64,000 nt of DNA from Xanthobacter oligotrophicus (lineage in GTDB: Bacteria; Pseudomonadota; Alphaproteobacteria; Rhizobiales; Xanthobacteraceae), in assembly GCF_008364685.1 (NCBI RefSeq), contig NZ_VTTL01000003.1, forward strand, positions 1 through 64,000, written 5' to 3'. Position numbers and translations under genes: made by a program. Position 1 is the stretch's first letter. Each line of letters starts with the position of its first letter. Shown one piece after another: positions 18,072 to 25,745 of the stretch. The notes under the pieces are model-generated. The model searched no databases, had not been told where the DNA came from, and was given only the letters and a program-made list of their open reading frames with translations.

Positions 18072-19139
18072 TCAGCTCTGCTTCCAGGCGTCCCAGCGCC
18101 GGCGCCAATCGGGCAGATTGTCCACGATCACCTCGAAATCCTCCGGCACGGCGCGCGCCAGCTCCTCGCGGGTGGAGACCACCACGCGCTTGGCGATCTC
18201 CGGCGGATAGACCACCTTCTGGTTGGGCGAGGCATAGAACAGCCCCTGTGCCAGCGCCTGCTGCGGGGCGACCGTGCAGGAGAAATTGATGAAGGCCTTG
18301 GCGAGATCCGGGTTCTTCGCGCCGCGCGGAATGCAGAACGGGTCGGCCCGGGTGAAGAAGCCTTCCTTCGGCGAGACGAAATCGATCGGCACGCCCTGAT
18401 CCTTCAGCGGATACACGCGGCCGTTCCATACCGGCATGATCCACACCTCTCCGGTGCGCAGCAATTGCTCGGCCTGGGCGCCGGTGGTCCACAGCGTCGC
18501 AAGATTCGGGCGCAGCTTGGTGAGGGCGGCGAAGGTGGCATCGTCCACCGGCAGGGGCTTGCCCTTGGCGACGAGGTTGGCCATCTGCAGCGCCTGGTCG
18601 AACAGCGCCTCGTTCAGCGCCGCCTTGCCCTTGTACTGCGGGTCCCACAGGTCCGCCCAGGCGGTGGGCGCGGTCTTGATCTTGTCGGTGTTGTAGGCGA
18701 GGCCGTAGCTCCACAGCACCAGCTTCGGCCCGTGGGGCGTGATGTAGTCGGGATAGAGATTGGCGTATTCGGGCATGTCCTTGGCGTCGATGGTCTGGAA
18801 CAGATTGTTCCGCACGCCGAAGACGTAATCGGGCATCTGCATGGGAATCACGTCCGCGTCGGGACGGCCGGCATCCACCTGGGCCTTGATCTTCGCCATG
18901 GGCGGGGACGAGCCCTGCATGGTCAGCACTTCCACCTTCACGCCGGTCTTCTGGCTGAAGGGGTCGATCCAGTGATCCTTGATCACCTTGCCCAGCAGGC
19001 CGTCGAAATTATAGACCACCAGCGTCTCGCCGGCCGCCAGCGAACGGGTGATGACGGACGGCGCCGCCAGCGCTCCGGCGGCGGCCACACCGAACGTCTT
19101 CAGCGCGGTGCGGCGAGACATGTTCATCTTGTCGCTCAT
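18072..19139 (-). CDS. ABC transporter substrate-binding protein, second importer
   Basis: A 355-residue periplasmic receptor related to the PotD/spermidine-binding family. A Tat-type signal MSRRTALKTFGVAAAGALAA (RR at 9-10) suggests folded export, with cleavage near residue 36. The mature protein begins with ETLVVYNFDGLLGK and has typical domain-crossing segments such as SYGLAYNTDKIKTAPTAWADLWDPQYKGK. The MSDKMN start at 19139 is chosen because upstream residues in frame are not signal-like. The substrate is unknown. Confidence 0.9.
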   Translation of the reverse strand: MSDKMNMSRRTALKTFGVAAAGALAAPSVITRSLAAGETLVVYNFDGLLGKVIKDHWIDPFSQKTGVKVEVLTMQGSSPPMAKIKAQVDAGRPDADVIPMQMPDYVFGVRNNLFQTIDAKDMPEYANLYPDYITPHGPKLVLWSYGLAYNTDKIKTAPTAWADLWDPQYKGKAALNEALFDQALQMANLVAKGKPLPVDDATFAALTKLRPNLATLWTTGAQAEQLLRTGEVWIMPVWNGRVYPLKDQGVPIDFVSPKEGFFTRADPFCIPRGAKNPDLAKAFINFSCTVAPQQALAQGLFYASPNQKVVYPPEIAKRVVVSTREELARAVPEDFEVIVDNLPDWRRRWDAWKQS

Positions 19140-19221
19140 GTTCCTCAAGTCCTCTGGTCGGATGGAAGGTGCGCCCGTTTTCGGATCGCTTATTTGTGTA
19201 TTGTTGAAGAATAATCCCGCC

Positions 19222-19749
19222 TCAGGCGGCGGGCTTGACCTCGTAGAGACAGAAGTCGTGGCCCTCGGCCGCGCACTGCACCTCGCGGGCGTCGAGCTTC
19301 TTCGGTGCGCCGGCCTGCTCGCAGACGAATTCCAGCGCACCGGCGAGCCAGGGCGCGAACATGTAGCAGAGCTTGCGGCCCGCGTTACGCGTCTCGTCGG
19401 TCACGAAGGAGGAGTTGTCGAGGCGGATGGTGGCGGTGCCGGCGGCCGGATCGATGGCGAGGATGGAGAACAAGCCCCAGCCGCGCTGCGACAGCCGCTT
19501 CATGTAGTGCGCGAACACGTCCACGCCGTCGAGGCCGTAAACCTCGCTCTGCTTCTTGCACCACACATAGGCGGAAAGATGCCCCGCCGGGGCCAGCGCG
19601 GCGTCGAACGCCTCCGCCCCCAGCGCGCCCTCGATGGCGAAGTGGTTGTTGTTGTAGAAGTGCTGGGGCACCAGGATCATGGGCATCTTGTCCACGAACC
19701 AGCGCCCCGTTGCCGGGTCCACGTCGATCTCGATCTCGGGCTTGGCCAT
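19222..19749 (-). CDS. DUF5943/V4R-like protein of methylated-glycine loci
   Basis: A 175-residue cytoplasmic protein resembling the DUF5943 family, with a V4R-like end containing CEQAGAPKKLDAREVQCAAE and GHDFCLYEV (paired cysteines that could bind a metal or small molecule). In Pseudomonas a similar gene sits beside a dipeptidase-like gene and the dimethylglycine demethylase genes, and here it is also next to the dipeptidase-like gene (40 bases). Its biochemical role is unknown. The conserved pairing argues for a role in methylated-glycine breakdown. Confidence 0.75.
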   Translation of the reverse strand: MAKPEIEIDVDPATGRWFVDKMPMILVPQHFYNNNHFAIEGALGAEAFDAALAPAGHLSAYVWCKKQSEVYGLDGVDVFAHYMKRLSQRGWGLFSILAIDPAAGTATIRLDNSSFVTDETRNAGRKLCYMFAPWLAGALEFVCEQAGAPKKLDAREVQCAAEGHDFCLYEVKPAA

Positions 19750-19789
19750 TTTTCAGTATTCCCGCATTGGATGGAAGACGAAATGGGGC

Positions 19790-20803
19790 TCAACGGCCCC
19801 ACACGTCCTTGAGCAGCTGGAGCCAGTTCTGCCCCATCACCTTCTCGATGCGGGCGGTGGACCAGCCGCGCTGCTCCATGGCGGCGGTGAGGTTCGGGAA
19901 GTCGCCGATCTCGCGGAAGCCTTCCGGATTGATGACGGCGCCGAAATCCGTGAGCTTGCGGCCGAGGCCCTTGTCGTGGGTGATCCAATCGAAGAAGGGC
20001 TGGCCGAAGCCCTGCGTGAAGTCGGTACCCACGCCCACCATGTCCTCGCCGGCGATGTTGATGATGTATTCCATCGCCTCCACATAGTCGGCGACGGTGG
20101 CCTCAGGCCCCTTCGCCAGGAAGGGCGGGAACATGGTGACGCCGATGAAGCCGCCCTTGTCCGCGATGAAGCGCAGCTGCGCGTCGCTCTTGTTGCGCGG
20201 ATGGGCCTTGAGCCCCGCCGGCAGGCAGTGGGAATAGGCCACGCGCTGCTTGGATGCCTTGATAGTGTCTTCCGAAGTCTTCGGCCCCACATGGGACAGG
20301 TCGCACAGGATGCCGAGGCGGTTCATCTCCGCCACCACGTCGTGGCCGAAGTCGGAGAGGCCGCTGTCGGTGCTCTCGTAGCAGCCGGAGCCGACCCAGT
20401 TCTGCGTGTTGTAGGTCATCTGGATGATGCGCACCCCCAGCTCATGGAACAGCTGGAGATATTCGATGTGGTCCTCGATGCCGGAGGTGTTCTGCCAGCC
20501 GAGGATGATGCCGGTCTTGCCCTCGGCCTTGGCCTTGAGGATGTCCTCGGTGGTGTAGACCTGGGAGATGATGTCGGCGTTCGCCGCGAAGTCCTTCTTC
20601 CACTTCGCGATGTTGCGCATGGTCTCGGTGAAGTTGTCCCAGATGGAGCAGGTGCAGTTGGCCGCGGTGAGGCCGCCCTTGCGCATGTCCTCGAACACGG
20701 GGCGCGAGAAGTCGGAGATGATGAGGCCGTCGATGACGACAAGCTGTTCGTGCAGGCTGGACACGGCTTGATCTTCCTTCTTGGGCGAAACGTGCAGGTT
20801 CAC
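19790..20803 (-). CDS. Membrane dipeptidase-like protein (M19 family) with altered metal site
   Basis: A 337-residue TIM-barrel protein of peptidase family M19. The later histidine motifs survive (ILCDLSHVGPKTSEDT and RVAYSHC), as does GVGTDFTQGFG. The first metal motif, normally DGHND, reads IDGLIISDF, and the bridging glutamate region, normally VEGG, reads GIILGWQNTSGIED. Two canonical zinc-ligand sites are therefore absent. This GWQN subgroup is widespread and often sits near dimethylglycine genes. No signal peptide is visible despite the family name. Classical dipeptidase activity is doubtful; hydrolysis of a small cyclic or N-methyl amide is one possibility. Confidence 0.85.
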   Translation of the reverse strand: MNLHVSPKKEDQAVSSLHEQLVVIDGLIISDFSRPVFEDMRKGGLTAANCTCSIWDNFTETMRNIAKWKKDFAANADIISQVYTTEDILKAKAEGKTGIILGWQNTSGIEDHIEYLQLFHELGVRIIQMTYNTQNWVGSGCYESTDSGLSDFGHDVVAEMNRLGILCDLSHVGPKTSEDTIKASKQRVAYSHCLPAGLKAHPRNKSDAQLRFIADKGGFIGVTMFPPFLAKGPEATVADYVEAMEYIINIAGEDMVGVGTDFTQGFGQPFFDWITHDKGLGRKLTDFGAVINPEGFREIGDFPNLTAAMEQRGWSTARIEKVMGQNWLQLLKDVWGR

Positions 20804-20863
20804 GGCGAAATGCCTTCTTCAGGTGCCGGCCGGACGCCGGCAGATATTGGAAACAGAAGTGGC

Positions 20864-20912
20864 GTGCCGGCTCACACCGGCAGAATTCCAAACGTGCCGG
20901 CTCACACCGGCA
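20864..20912. repeat. Duplicated hairpin between ABC ATPase and dipeptidase genes
   Basis: The 19-nt unit GTGCCGGCTCACACCGGCA occurs twice, at 20864-20882 and 20894-20912. Each can fold as TGCCGG-ctcaca-CCGGCA. A third GC-rich hairpin lies at about 20823-20841. The second unit overlaps the last codons and stop of the ATPase gene. Such stacked hairpins could stabilise or attenuate the operon mRNA. Confidence 0.75.
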
Positions 20913-21963
20913 CGAGGGTCCCGGCCTCCGGCTGCCAGGACACGCGCACCGCGCGGCCGGGGCTGAGCGGGGCCGGTCCGCCCACCGCCGGCGAGGGCCG
21001 GCGGGCGATCAGCGTCACGCCCGAGGGCAGGCGCACGCGATAATCGATGACGAGGCCGCGATAGGTGGCGAACTCCACCTCGGCGGACAGGGTGTTGGCG
21101 AGTAGCGCCTCGTCGGTGCCGTCGAGGATCACCCGCTCCGGCCGCAGGGCCAGCGCCAGGTCGCCGGACAGCCCGGCCACCGGCACCGCCAGCACCTCAC
21201 CGCTCTTGAGGCGGAAGCGGCCGACGCCTTCGAGCGTGCCGGCCAGCAGGTTGGTGACGCCCATGAATTCGGCGACGAAGTGCGACGCCGGCCGCTCGAA
21301 CAAATCGTCCGGCGCGCCCATCTGCTCGATGCGCCCGGCGCGCATCAGCACCACCCGGTCGGCCACCGAGAGCGCCTCGTCCTGGTCGTGGGTGACGAAG
21401 ATGGTGGTGATGCCGAGCTGCTGCTGGATGTTGCGGATCTCCAGCTTCATCTCGTTGCGCAGCTGGGCGTCGAGGTTGGAGAGCGGCTCGTCGAGCAGCA
21501 ATACGTCCGGCTCGATCACCAGCGCGCGGGCGAGCGCCACGCGCTGCTGCTGGCCGCCGGAAAGCTGCTTGGGCAGGCGATCGGCCAGGTGGGAGAGCTT
21601 CACCCGGTCCAGCGCCGTCTTCACCTTCCGGGCGATGTCGGCCTTGGGCAGCTTGCGCATCTGGAGGCCGAAGGCCACGTTCTCGCCCACGCTCATGTGC
21701 GGGAACAGCGCGTAGTTCTGGAAGCCGAAGCCCATGTTGCGCTTGTTGGGCGGCAGGGACGTGAGATCGCGCCCGCCCACCAGGATGCGCCCCTCGGTGA
21801 CGGGGATGAAGCCGCCCACCATGCGCAGGGTCGTGGTCTTGCCGCAGCCGGAGGGGCCGAGCAGCGCCACCAGTTCGCCCTGGCGGATGTTGAGCGAGAC
21901 ATTGTCCACGGCGGTGGTGGCGTCGTAGCGCTTGACGATGGACTGGAGGACGACGTCGGACAT
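20902..21963 (-). CDS. ABC transporter ATPase (PotA-like)
   Basis: A 353-residue ATP-binding subunit. Walker A is GPSGCGKTTTLRM (about 36-48), the signature LSGGQQQRVALARAL, Walker B VLLLDEPLSNLD, and the switch histidine FVTHDQDEAL. From about residue 280 there is a TOBE-type regulatory domain. It directly follows one binding-protein/permease set and precedes a second set that has no ATPase of its own, so it may energise both. It is 26 bases from the upstream permease. Confidence 0.94.
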   Translation of the reverse strand: MSDVVLQSIVKRYDATTAVDNVSLNIRQGELVALLGPSGCGKTTTLRMVGGFIPVTEGRILVGGRDLTSLPPNKRNMGFGFQNYALFPHMSVGENVAFGLQMRKLPKADIARKVKTALDRVKLSHLADRLPKQLSGGQQQRVALARALVIEPDVLLLDEPLSNLDAQLRNEMKLEIRNIQQQLGITTIFVTHDQDEALSVADRVVLMRAGRIEQMGAPDDLFERPASHFVAEFMGVTNLLAGTLEGVGRFRLKSGEVLAVPVAGLSGDLALALRPERVILDGTDEALLANTLSAEVEFATYRGLVIDYRVRLPSGVTLIARRPSPAVGGPAPLSPGRAVRVSWQPEAGTLVPV

Positions 21964-21988
21964 TCAGGTCACTCCGAAAGCAGGCGTT

Positions 21989-22795
21989 TCAGAACGCCCG
22001 CGCGAGGCGGGCATAGCGGTCGCTGGCGATCAGCAGCGCGCCGATGATGAGGATCTGCACGGTGGCGACCGCCGCCACCGTGGAATCAAGGTTCCATTCC
22101 AGATACGAGACCAGCGCGATCTGGAGCGTGGTGCGGCCGGGGCCCACCAGGAAGATCGACTTTTCAAGGTCGATGAAGGACACCACGAAGGAGAACAGCG
22201 CCGCCGCCACGATGCCGGGCTTGATGATGGGCAGCGTGACCCGGAAGAAGGTGGTGAACACCCCCGCGCCCAGCGAGCGCGCTGCCTCCTCGTAGGACGG
22301 GCTCATGCCCACGAGGGAGGCCGTCACCAGCCGCACCGTCCACGGAAGCGCGATGAGGCCGTGGGCGATGAGCAGGCCCGGCAATGTGCCGGCGATCTCC
22401 ACGTCCAGCAGCACTTCCAGCTCGATGAAGGCCATGAACAGCGCCGCGCCGCCGACGATGCCCGGCACCACCATGGGCGAGAGCAGCACGGTCTGGATGG
22501 CGTCCCGCCCCGGAAAGCGATAGCGCACCAAGGCGAGGCTCGCGGGCACGCCCAGCACCAGCGAGATGGCCACCGCCACCAGCGCGGTCTCCACGCTGGT
22601 GATGAAGCCGTTGCGGAACGCTTCCTGCTCCCAGGCACGGACATACCAGCTGAAGGTATATCCGGTGGCCGGGAAGGACAGGATGCGGTTGGCGAAGAAG
22701 CTCACCCACACGATGGCCACCAGCGGCAGCAGCACGAAGGCGAGCACCAGCGCCGAGAGCGCGGCATAGATGCGATTGATGGCGAGAATGCCCAT
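21989..22795 (-). CDS. ABC transporter permease (PotC-like), first importer
   Basis: A 268-residue inner-membrane permease with about six helices and an EAA loop at SPSYEEAARSLGAGVFTTFFRVTLPIIKPGI (about 170-200). The start MGILAINRIY at 22795 lies eight bases after the partner permease. It forms the channel with the 313-residue permease upstream and should dock the ATPase encoded immediately downstream. Confidence 0.91.
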   Translation of the reverse strand: MGILAINRIYAALSALVLAFVLLPLVAIVWVSFFANRILSFPATGYTFSWYVRAWEQEAFRNGFITSVETALVAVAISLVLGVPASLALVRYRFPGRDAIQTVLLSPMVVPGIVGGAALFMAFIELEVLLDVEIAGTLPGLLIAHGLIALPWTVRLVTASLVGMSPSYEEAARSLGAGVFTTFFRVTLPIIKPGIVAAALFSFVVSFIDLEKSIFLVGPGRTTLQIALVSYLEWNLDSTVAAVATVQILIIGALLIASDRYARLARAF

Positions 22796-22803
22796 GGCGC
22801 CCC

Positions 22804-23745
22804 TCACTCGCTCCAGCGGCGATAGCGCCGCTGCACCAGGATGTTGGCTGTGGTGGTGAGCACCAAAGTCACCGCCATGAGCACGAAGGCGAGCGCCGCG
22901 CCGAAGGGCCAGTTCATGGCTTTCGCCACCTGCTGGTAGACGGCGGGCGCCATCATCTGGAAGCTCGGGCCGCCGATGAGCACGGGCGTCGCATAGGCGT
23001 TCATGGAGAGGATGAAGCACAGCATGGTGCCGGCGAGGATGCCGGGCAGTGCCAAGGGCAGCACCACCCGCCACAGGGTGGTGAGGTGGGAGGCACCAAG
23101 GCTGGAGGCTGCGGCTTCGAGATTGGCGTCGATGCCCTCGATGACGCTCTGCAGCGTCACGATCATGAACGGCAGCAGCACCGAGACAAGGCCGATGACC
23201 ACGGCGGTGGGCGTGTACATCAGCTTCACCGGCGACAGGCCGAGGGTGCTGACAAATGCGTTGAACAAGCCCTTGTCACCCAAAATCACCATCCACGCCG
23301 CCGTGCGCACCGCATTGCCCATGAGCAGCGGCAGGATGACGAGGAGGAGCAAGCGCCCCTTCCATTTGTCGCTGGCCTGCCGCACCAGAAAGTACGCCAC
23401 CGGAAAGCCGGCAAGGAGGCACAGGAGTGTGGAGAGGCCGGAGACCCACAAGGTGGTCGCCAGCACCTCCTGGTAGTAGCTGTCGGCGAAGAATTTCTGG
23501 TAGTTGGCGAGGGTGAACGCCTCCACCATCATCTGCCCCGGCACGAACCGGTTCAGCGAATAGCGGAACATGAGGGCGAGCGGCCCCATCAGCGCCAGCA
23601 CCACGAACAGGGTGCCGGGCGCGGCGAGGCCGAAGGCCGGCGACAGCCGCCGGCGATCCCGCGCACCCGGCGCGGGAAGAGGCAAGGGCGGAGCGGTGGC
23701 GCCGCCGGGGCTGGTCGTTGCCGTGGACATGGCCGAACCCGACAT
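22804..23745 (-). CDS. ABC transporter permease (PotB-like), first importer
   Basis: A 313-residue permease. A proline- and glycine-rich cytoplasmic tail of about 35 residues precedes six helices, with the EAA loop at IDANLEAAASSLGASHLTTLWRVVLPLALPGI. I prefer MSGSAM (23745), which begins 11 bases after the binding-protein stop, over the upstream in-frame ATG that overlaps that gene. MSTATT (23730) is another possibility. It pairs with the permease that follows. Confidence 0.88.
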   Translation of the reverse strand: MSGSAMSTATTSPGGATAPPLPLPAPGARDRRRLSPAFGLAAPGTLFVVLALMGPLALMFRYSLNRFVPGQMMVEAFTLANYQKFFADSYYQEVLATTLWVSGLSTLLCLLAGFPVAYFLVRQASDKWKGRLLLLVILPLLMGNAVRTAAWMVILGDKGLFNAFVSTLGLSPVKLMYTPTAVVIGLVSVLLPFMIVTLQSVIEGIDANLEAAASSLGASHLTTLWRVVLPLALPGILAGTMLCFILSMNAYATPVLIGGPSFQMMAPAVYQQVAKAMNWPFGAALAFVLMAVTLVLTTTANILVQRRYRRWSE

Positions 23746-23756
23746 GCCGGCCGCGC

Positions 23757-24824
23757 TCAGCGGGCGATGTTCTTGTTCCACCACTCGAGCCATTCCGCCG
23801 TATTCTTCGCCACATGGGCGTAATCGGGGAATTTCAGGGCCGCCGCCTGCTCTGGCGTGAAGTCCACCTTGGCGCGCAGCTCGTCGGTCAGCTCCGCCTT
23901 GGCGTTGGCCGGGGCGTAGAAGCTGGCGCCGGCAAGGCCGGCCATGGCTTTGCGGTCCAGCATGGCGTTGAAATAGATATAGGCGAGGTCGGGGCTCGGC
24001 GCGCGCTTGGGCAGGGCCGCGCCGAACATCACCGCGATGGCGCCTTCTGACGGATACTGGATGGCGAGCGGCGCCCCGTCATTGGCCCATTGCAGGCCGC
24101 GCGCCTTGTAGTTCACCGCGATGTCCACCTCGCCATTGACGAGGCCGGCGCCGAGCTGCTGGTGGGCGGCATAGATGCGCGGCTGGGTCAGCTCCTTCAG
24201 CTGGATCAGCCGTTCCTTGCCCTGCTCGGTATTGGTGACGTTGCCGCCTTTGATCAGGCCAGCCATCATGATGTAATTGAAGTAAAGCTGGTTGGTGAGG
24301 CCGATCTTTCCGGCCCACTTCTTGTCCCACAGCTCCTCGTAGGACTTGGGCGGGTTCGGCACCTTGTCCTTGTTGTAGATGATGGTGACGCCGCTGTAGA
24401 GCCAGGGCACGAAGAAGGGCTTGGATTTCAGCGCCGGCACCACGTCGGCGTAGTTGGGCACCTTGGAGAAGTCGATGTCGCTCAGCACCTCCTGGGCGTT
24501 CAGCTCCACGCTGTCACCCTCGTTGATGTGGATGACGTCGATGGTGCCGCGCTTCAGCCGCTTCTCGGCGATCAGCTTGGCCTTGCGCTCGGGCTCCATG
24601 CCGAGGTCGCGGACGATCTTGATGCCCCGGCTTTCCACCAGCGGCGCTTCCACGAAGCGGATGGTCCGCTCGTTCCAGTCGCCGCCCCAGTTGGAGACGA
24701 CGAGGGTCCCCTCCTGCGCGCGGGCAAGGCGCGGGGCGGCGAGCACCGCCGCCCCCGCTCCGAGCGCTCCGAGGACGGCACGCCGGGAGGGCGCACCCGA
24801 AAGTGTGAGATCAGTCTTCGTCAT
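23757..24824 (-). CDS. ABC transporter substrate-binding protein, first importer
   Basis: A 355-residue PotD-like periplasmic receptor with a Tat-type signal (SRRAVLGALGAGAAVLAAPRLARA, RR at 14-15; cleavage near 36). The mature chain starts EGTLVVSNWGGDWNE. Typical hinge and ligand segments include PWLYSGVTIIYNKDKVPNPPKSYEELWDKKW. It directly follows the N-carbamoylsarcosine amidase gene, so it may bind N-carbamoylsarcosine or a related ureido or methylated amino acid. That assignment rests only on gene order. Confidence 0.91.
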   Translation of the reverse strand: MTKTDLTLSGAPSRRAVLGALGAGAAVLAAPRLARAQEGTLVVSNWGGDWNERTIRFVEAPLVESRGIKIVRDLGMEPERKAKLIAEKRLKRGTIDVIHINEGDSVELNAQEVLSDIDFSKVPNYADVVPALKSKPFFVPWLYSGVTIIYNKDKVPNPPKSYEELWDKKWAGKIGLTNQLYFNYIMMAGLIKGGNVTNTEQGKERLIQLKELTQPRIYAAHQQLGAGLVNGEVDIAVNYKARGLQWANDGAPLAIQYPSEGAIAVMFGAALPKRAPSPDLAYIYFNAMLDRKAMAGLAGASFYAPANAKAELTDELRAKVDFTPEQAAALKFPDYAHVAKNTAEWLEWWNKNIAR

Positions 24825-24918
24825 GTCCGCCTCTGGATTTTATTTTTTGATGTCGAAGTCGAAGTCATCGATGTCGGAGAACGTCTTGAAGTCGCCGCGC
24901 CGGGGCGCGGCGACAAGA

Positions 24919-25629
24919 TCAGGCCGCGGCGCGAGATTTGGCGCCGACTTCGTCGAGGTAGGAGATGCAGCGCTCCAGGGGCTCCACATCGGCGAACTTC
25001 GCGTCGATGTCGAAGAGGTTCCACGCCACCGCGCCGGGCACCCGGTCGCCGATGCATTCCTTCACCGCGATGGTGCGGAACCCTTCCGCCAGACCGTCGC
25101 AAAGCGTTGTGCGCACACAGGCGGAGGCGGTGACGCCGGTCACCAGGATGGTGTCCACGTTGTTGGCCCGCAGGAAGCCGGCCAGATAGGTACCGTGGAA
25201 GGCGGAAGCCCGCTTCTTGATGAGCACCTGCTCACCCTTCACCGGCTCGATGCGGCTGTCGATGGCCCACAATTCGGGCTTGGACTGGTCCACCACCTCG
25301 ATGGGAATCTTGTGGTGCCACAAGCCCATATCGGTGGCGGCCTGGGTCTCGTCGGTGACCTGGTAGCAGGTGGTCACATGCACCACGGGGTGGCCGTTGC
25401 GCCGGCAGGCGGCGAGCAAAGCCTGCACCCCGGGGATGATCTGGTCGTCGATCTTCTCGCAGGTGAACGGGTTGCCGGGACGGGTCCAGGCGTTGGCCAG
25501 ATCCACGTTGATCAGCGCCGGACGGCTGCCGAATCCCACCCGCCGCTGGAAGCCGCGCCCCTGATAGAGGGAGGTTGCCTGTTCGAAGGCGCGCGTCAGC
25601 GCCGCATCGAGATCTTCCTCGAACGCCAT
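24919..25629 (-). CDS. N-carbamoylsarcosine amidase-like cysteine hydrolase
   Basis: A 236-residue isochorismatase-fold hydrolase. The triad residues are visible as D43 (LINVDLANAW), a lysine at 139 or 140 (VLIKKRASAFHGTYLAG) and C171 (VTGVTASACVRTTLCDGLAEGFR). The last motif is close to that of N-carbamoylsarcosine amidohydrolase, which yields sarcosine, ammonia and CO2 in creatinine breakdown. The start at 25629 has AGGGA upstream. As first gene of an ABC-importer operon, next to the sox cluster, this function fits well. Other ureido or nicotinamidase-like substrates are possible. Confidence 0.82.
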   Translation of the reverse strand: MAFEEDLDAALTRAFEQATSLYQGRGFQRRVGFGSRPALINVDLANAWTRPGNPFTCEKIDDQIIPGVQALLAACRRNGHPVVHVTTCYQVTDETQAATDMGLWHHKIPIEVVDQSKPELWAIDSRIEPVKGEQVLIKKRASAFHGTYLAGFLRANNVDTILVTGVTASACVRTTLCDGLAEGFRTIAVKECIGDRVPGAVAWNLFDIDAKFADVEPLERCISYLDEVGAKSRAAA

Positions 25630-25720
25630 AGTCGTTGTCCCTGCTGGTTTTCCGCCCGTCTGCGCCGGACTTGCGAGGACAAGATTGCTCAATCTTCTAT
25701 GACAGGAGAAATTCCAAATT

Positions 25721-25737
25721 CAGCACGATTTATGCTG
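25721..25737. promoter_or_regulatory. Candidate LysR operator between the amidase and lysR genes
   Basis: CAGCA (25721-25725), seven bases, then TGCTG (25733-25737) form an interrupted palindrome with the spacing of LysR-family boxes. It lies in the 116-bp gap between two divergent starts, nine bases before the lysR ATG. It could mediate autoregulation and control of the amidase/ABC operon. Confidence 0.5.
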
Positions 25738-25745
25738 CTTATGAT

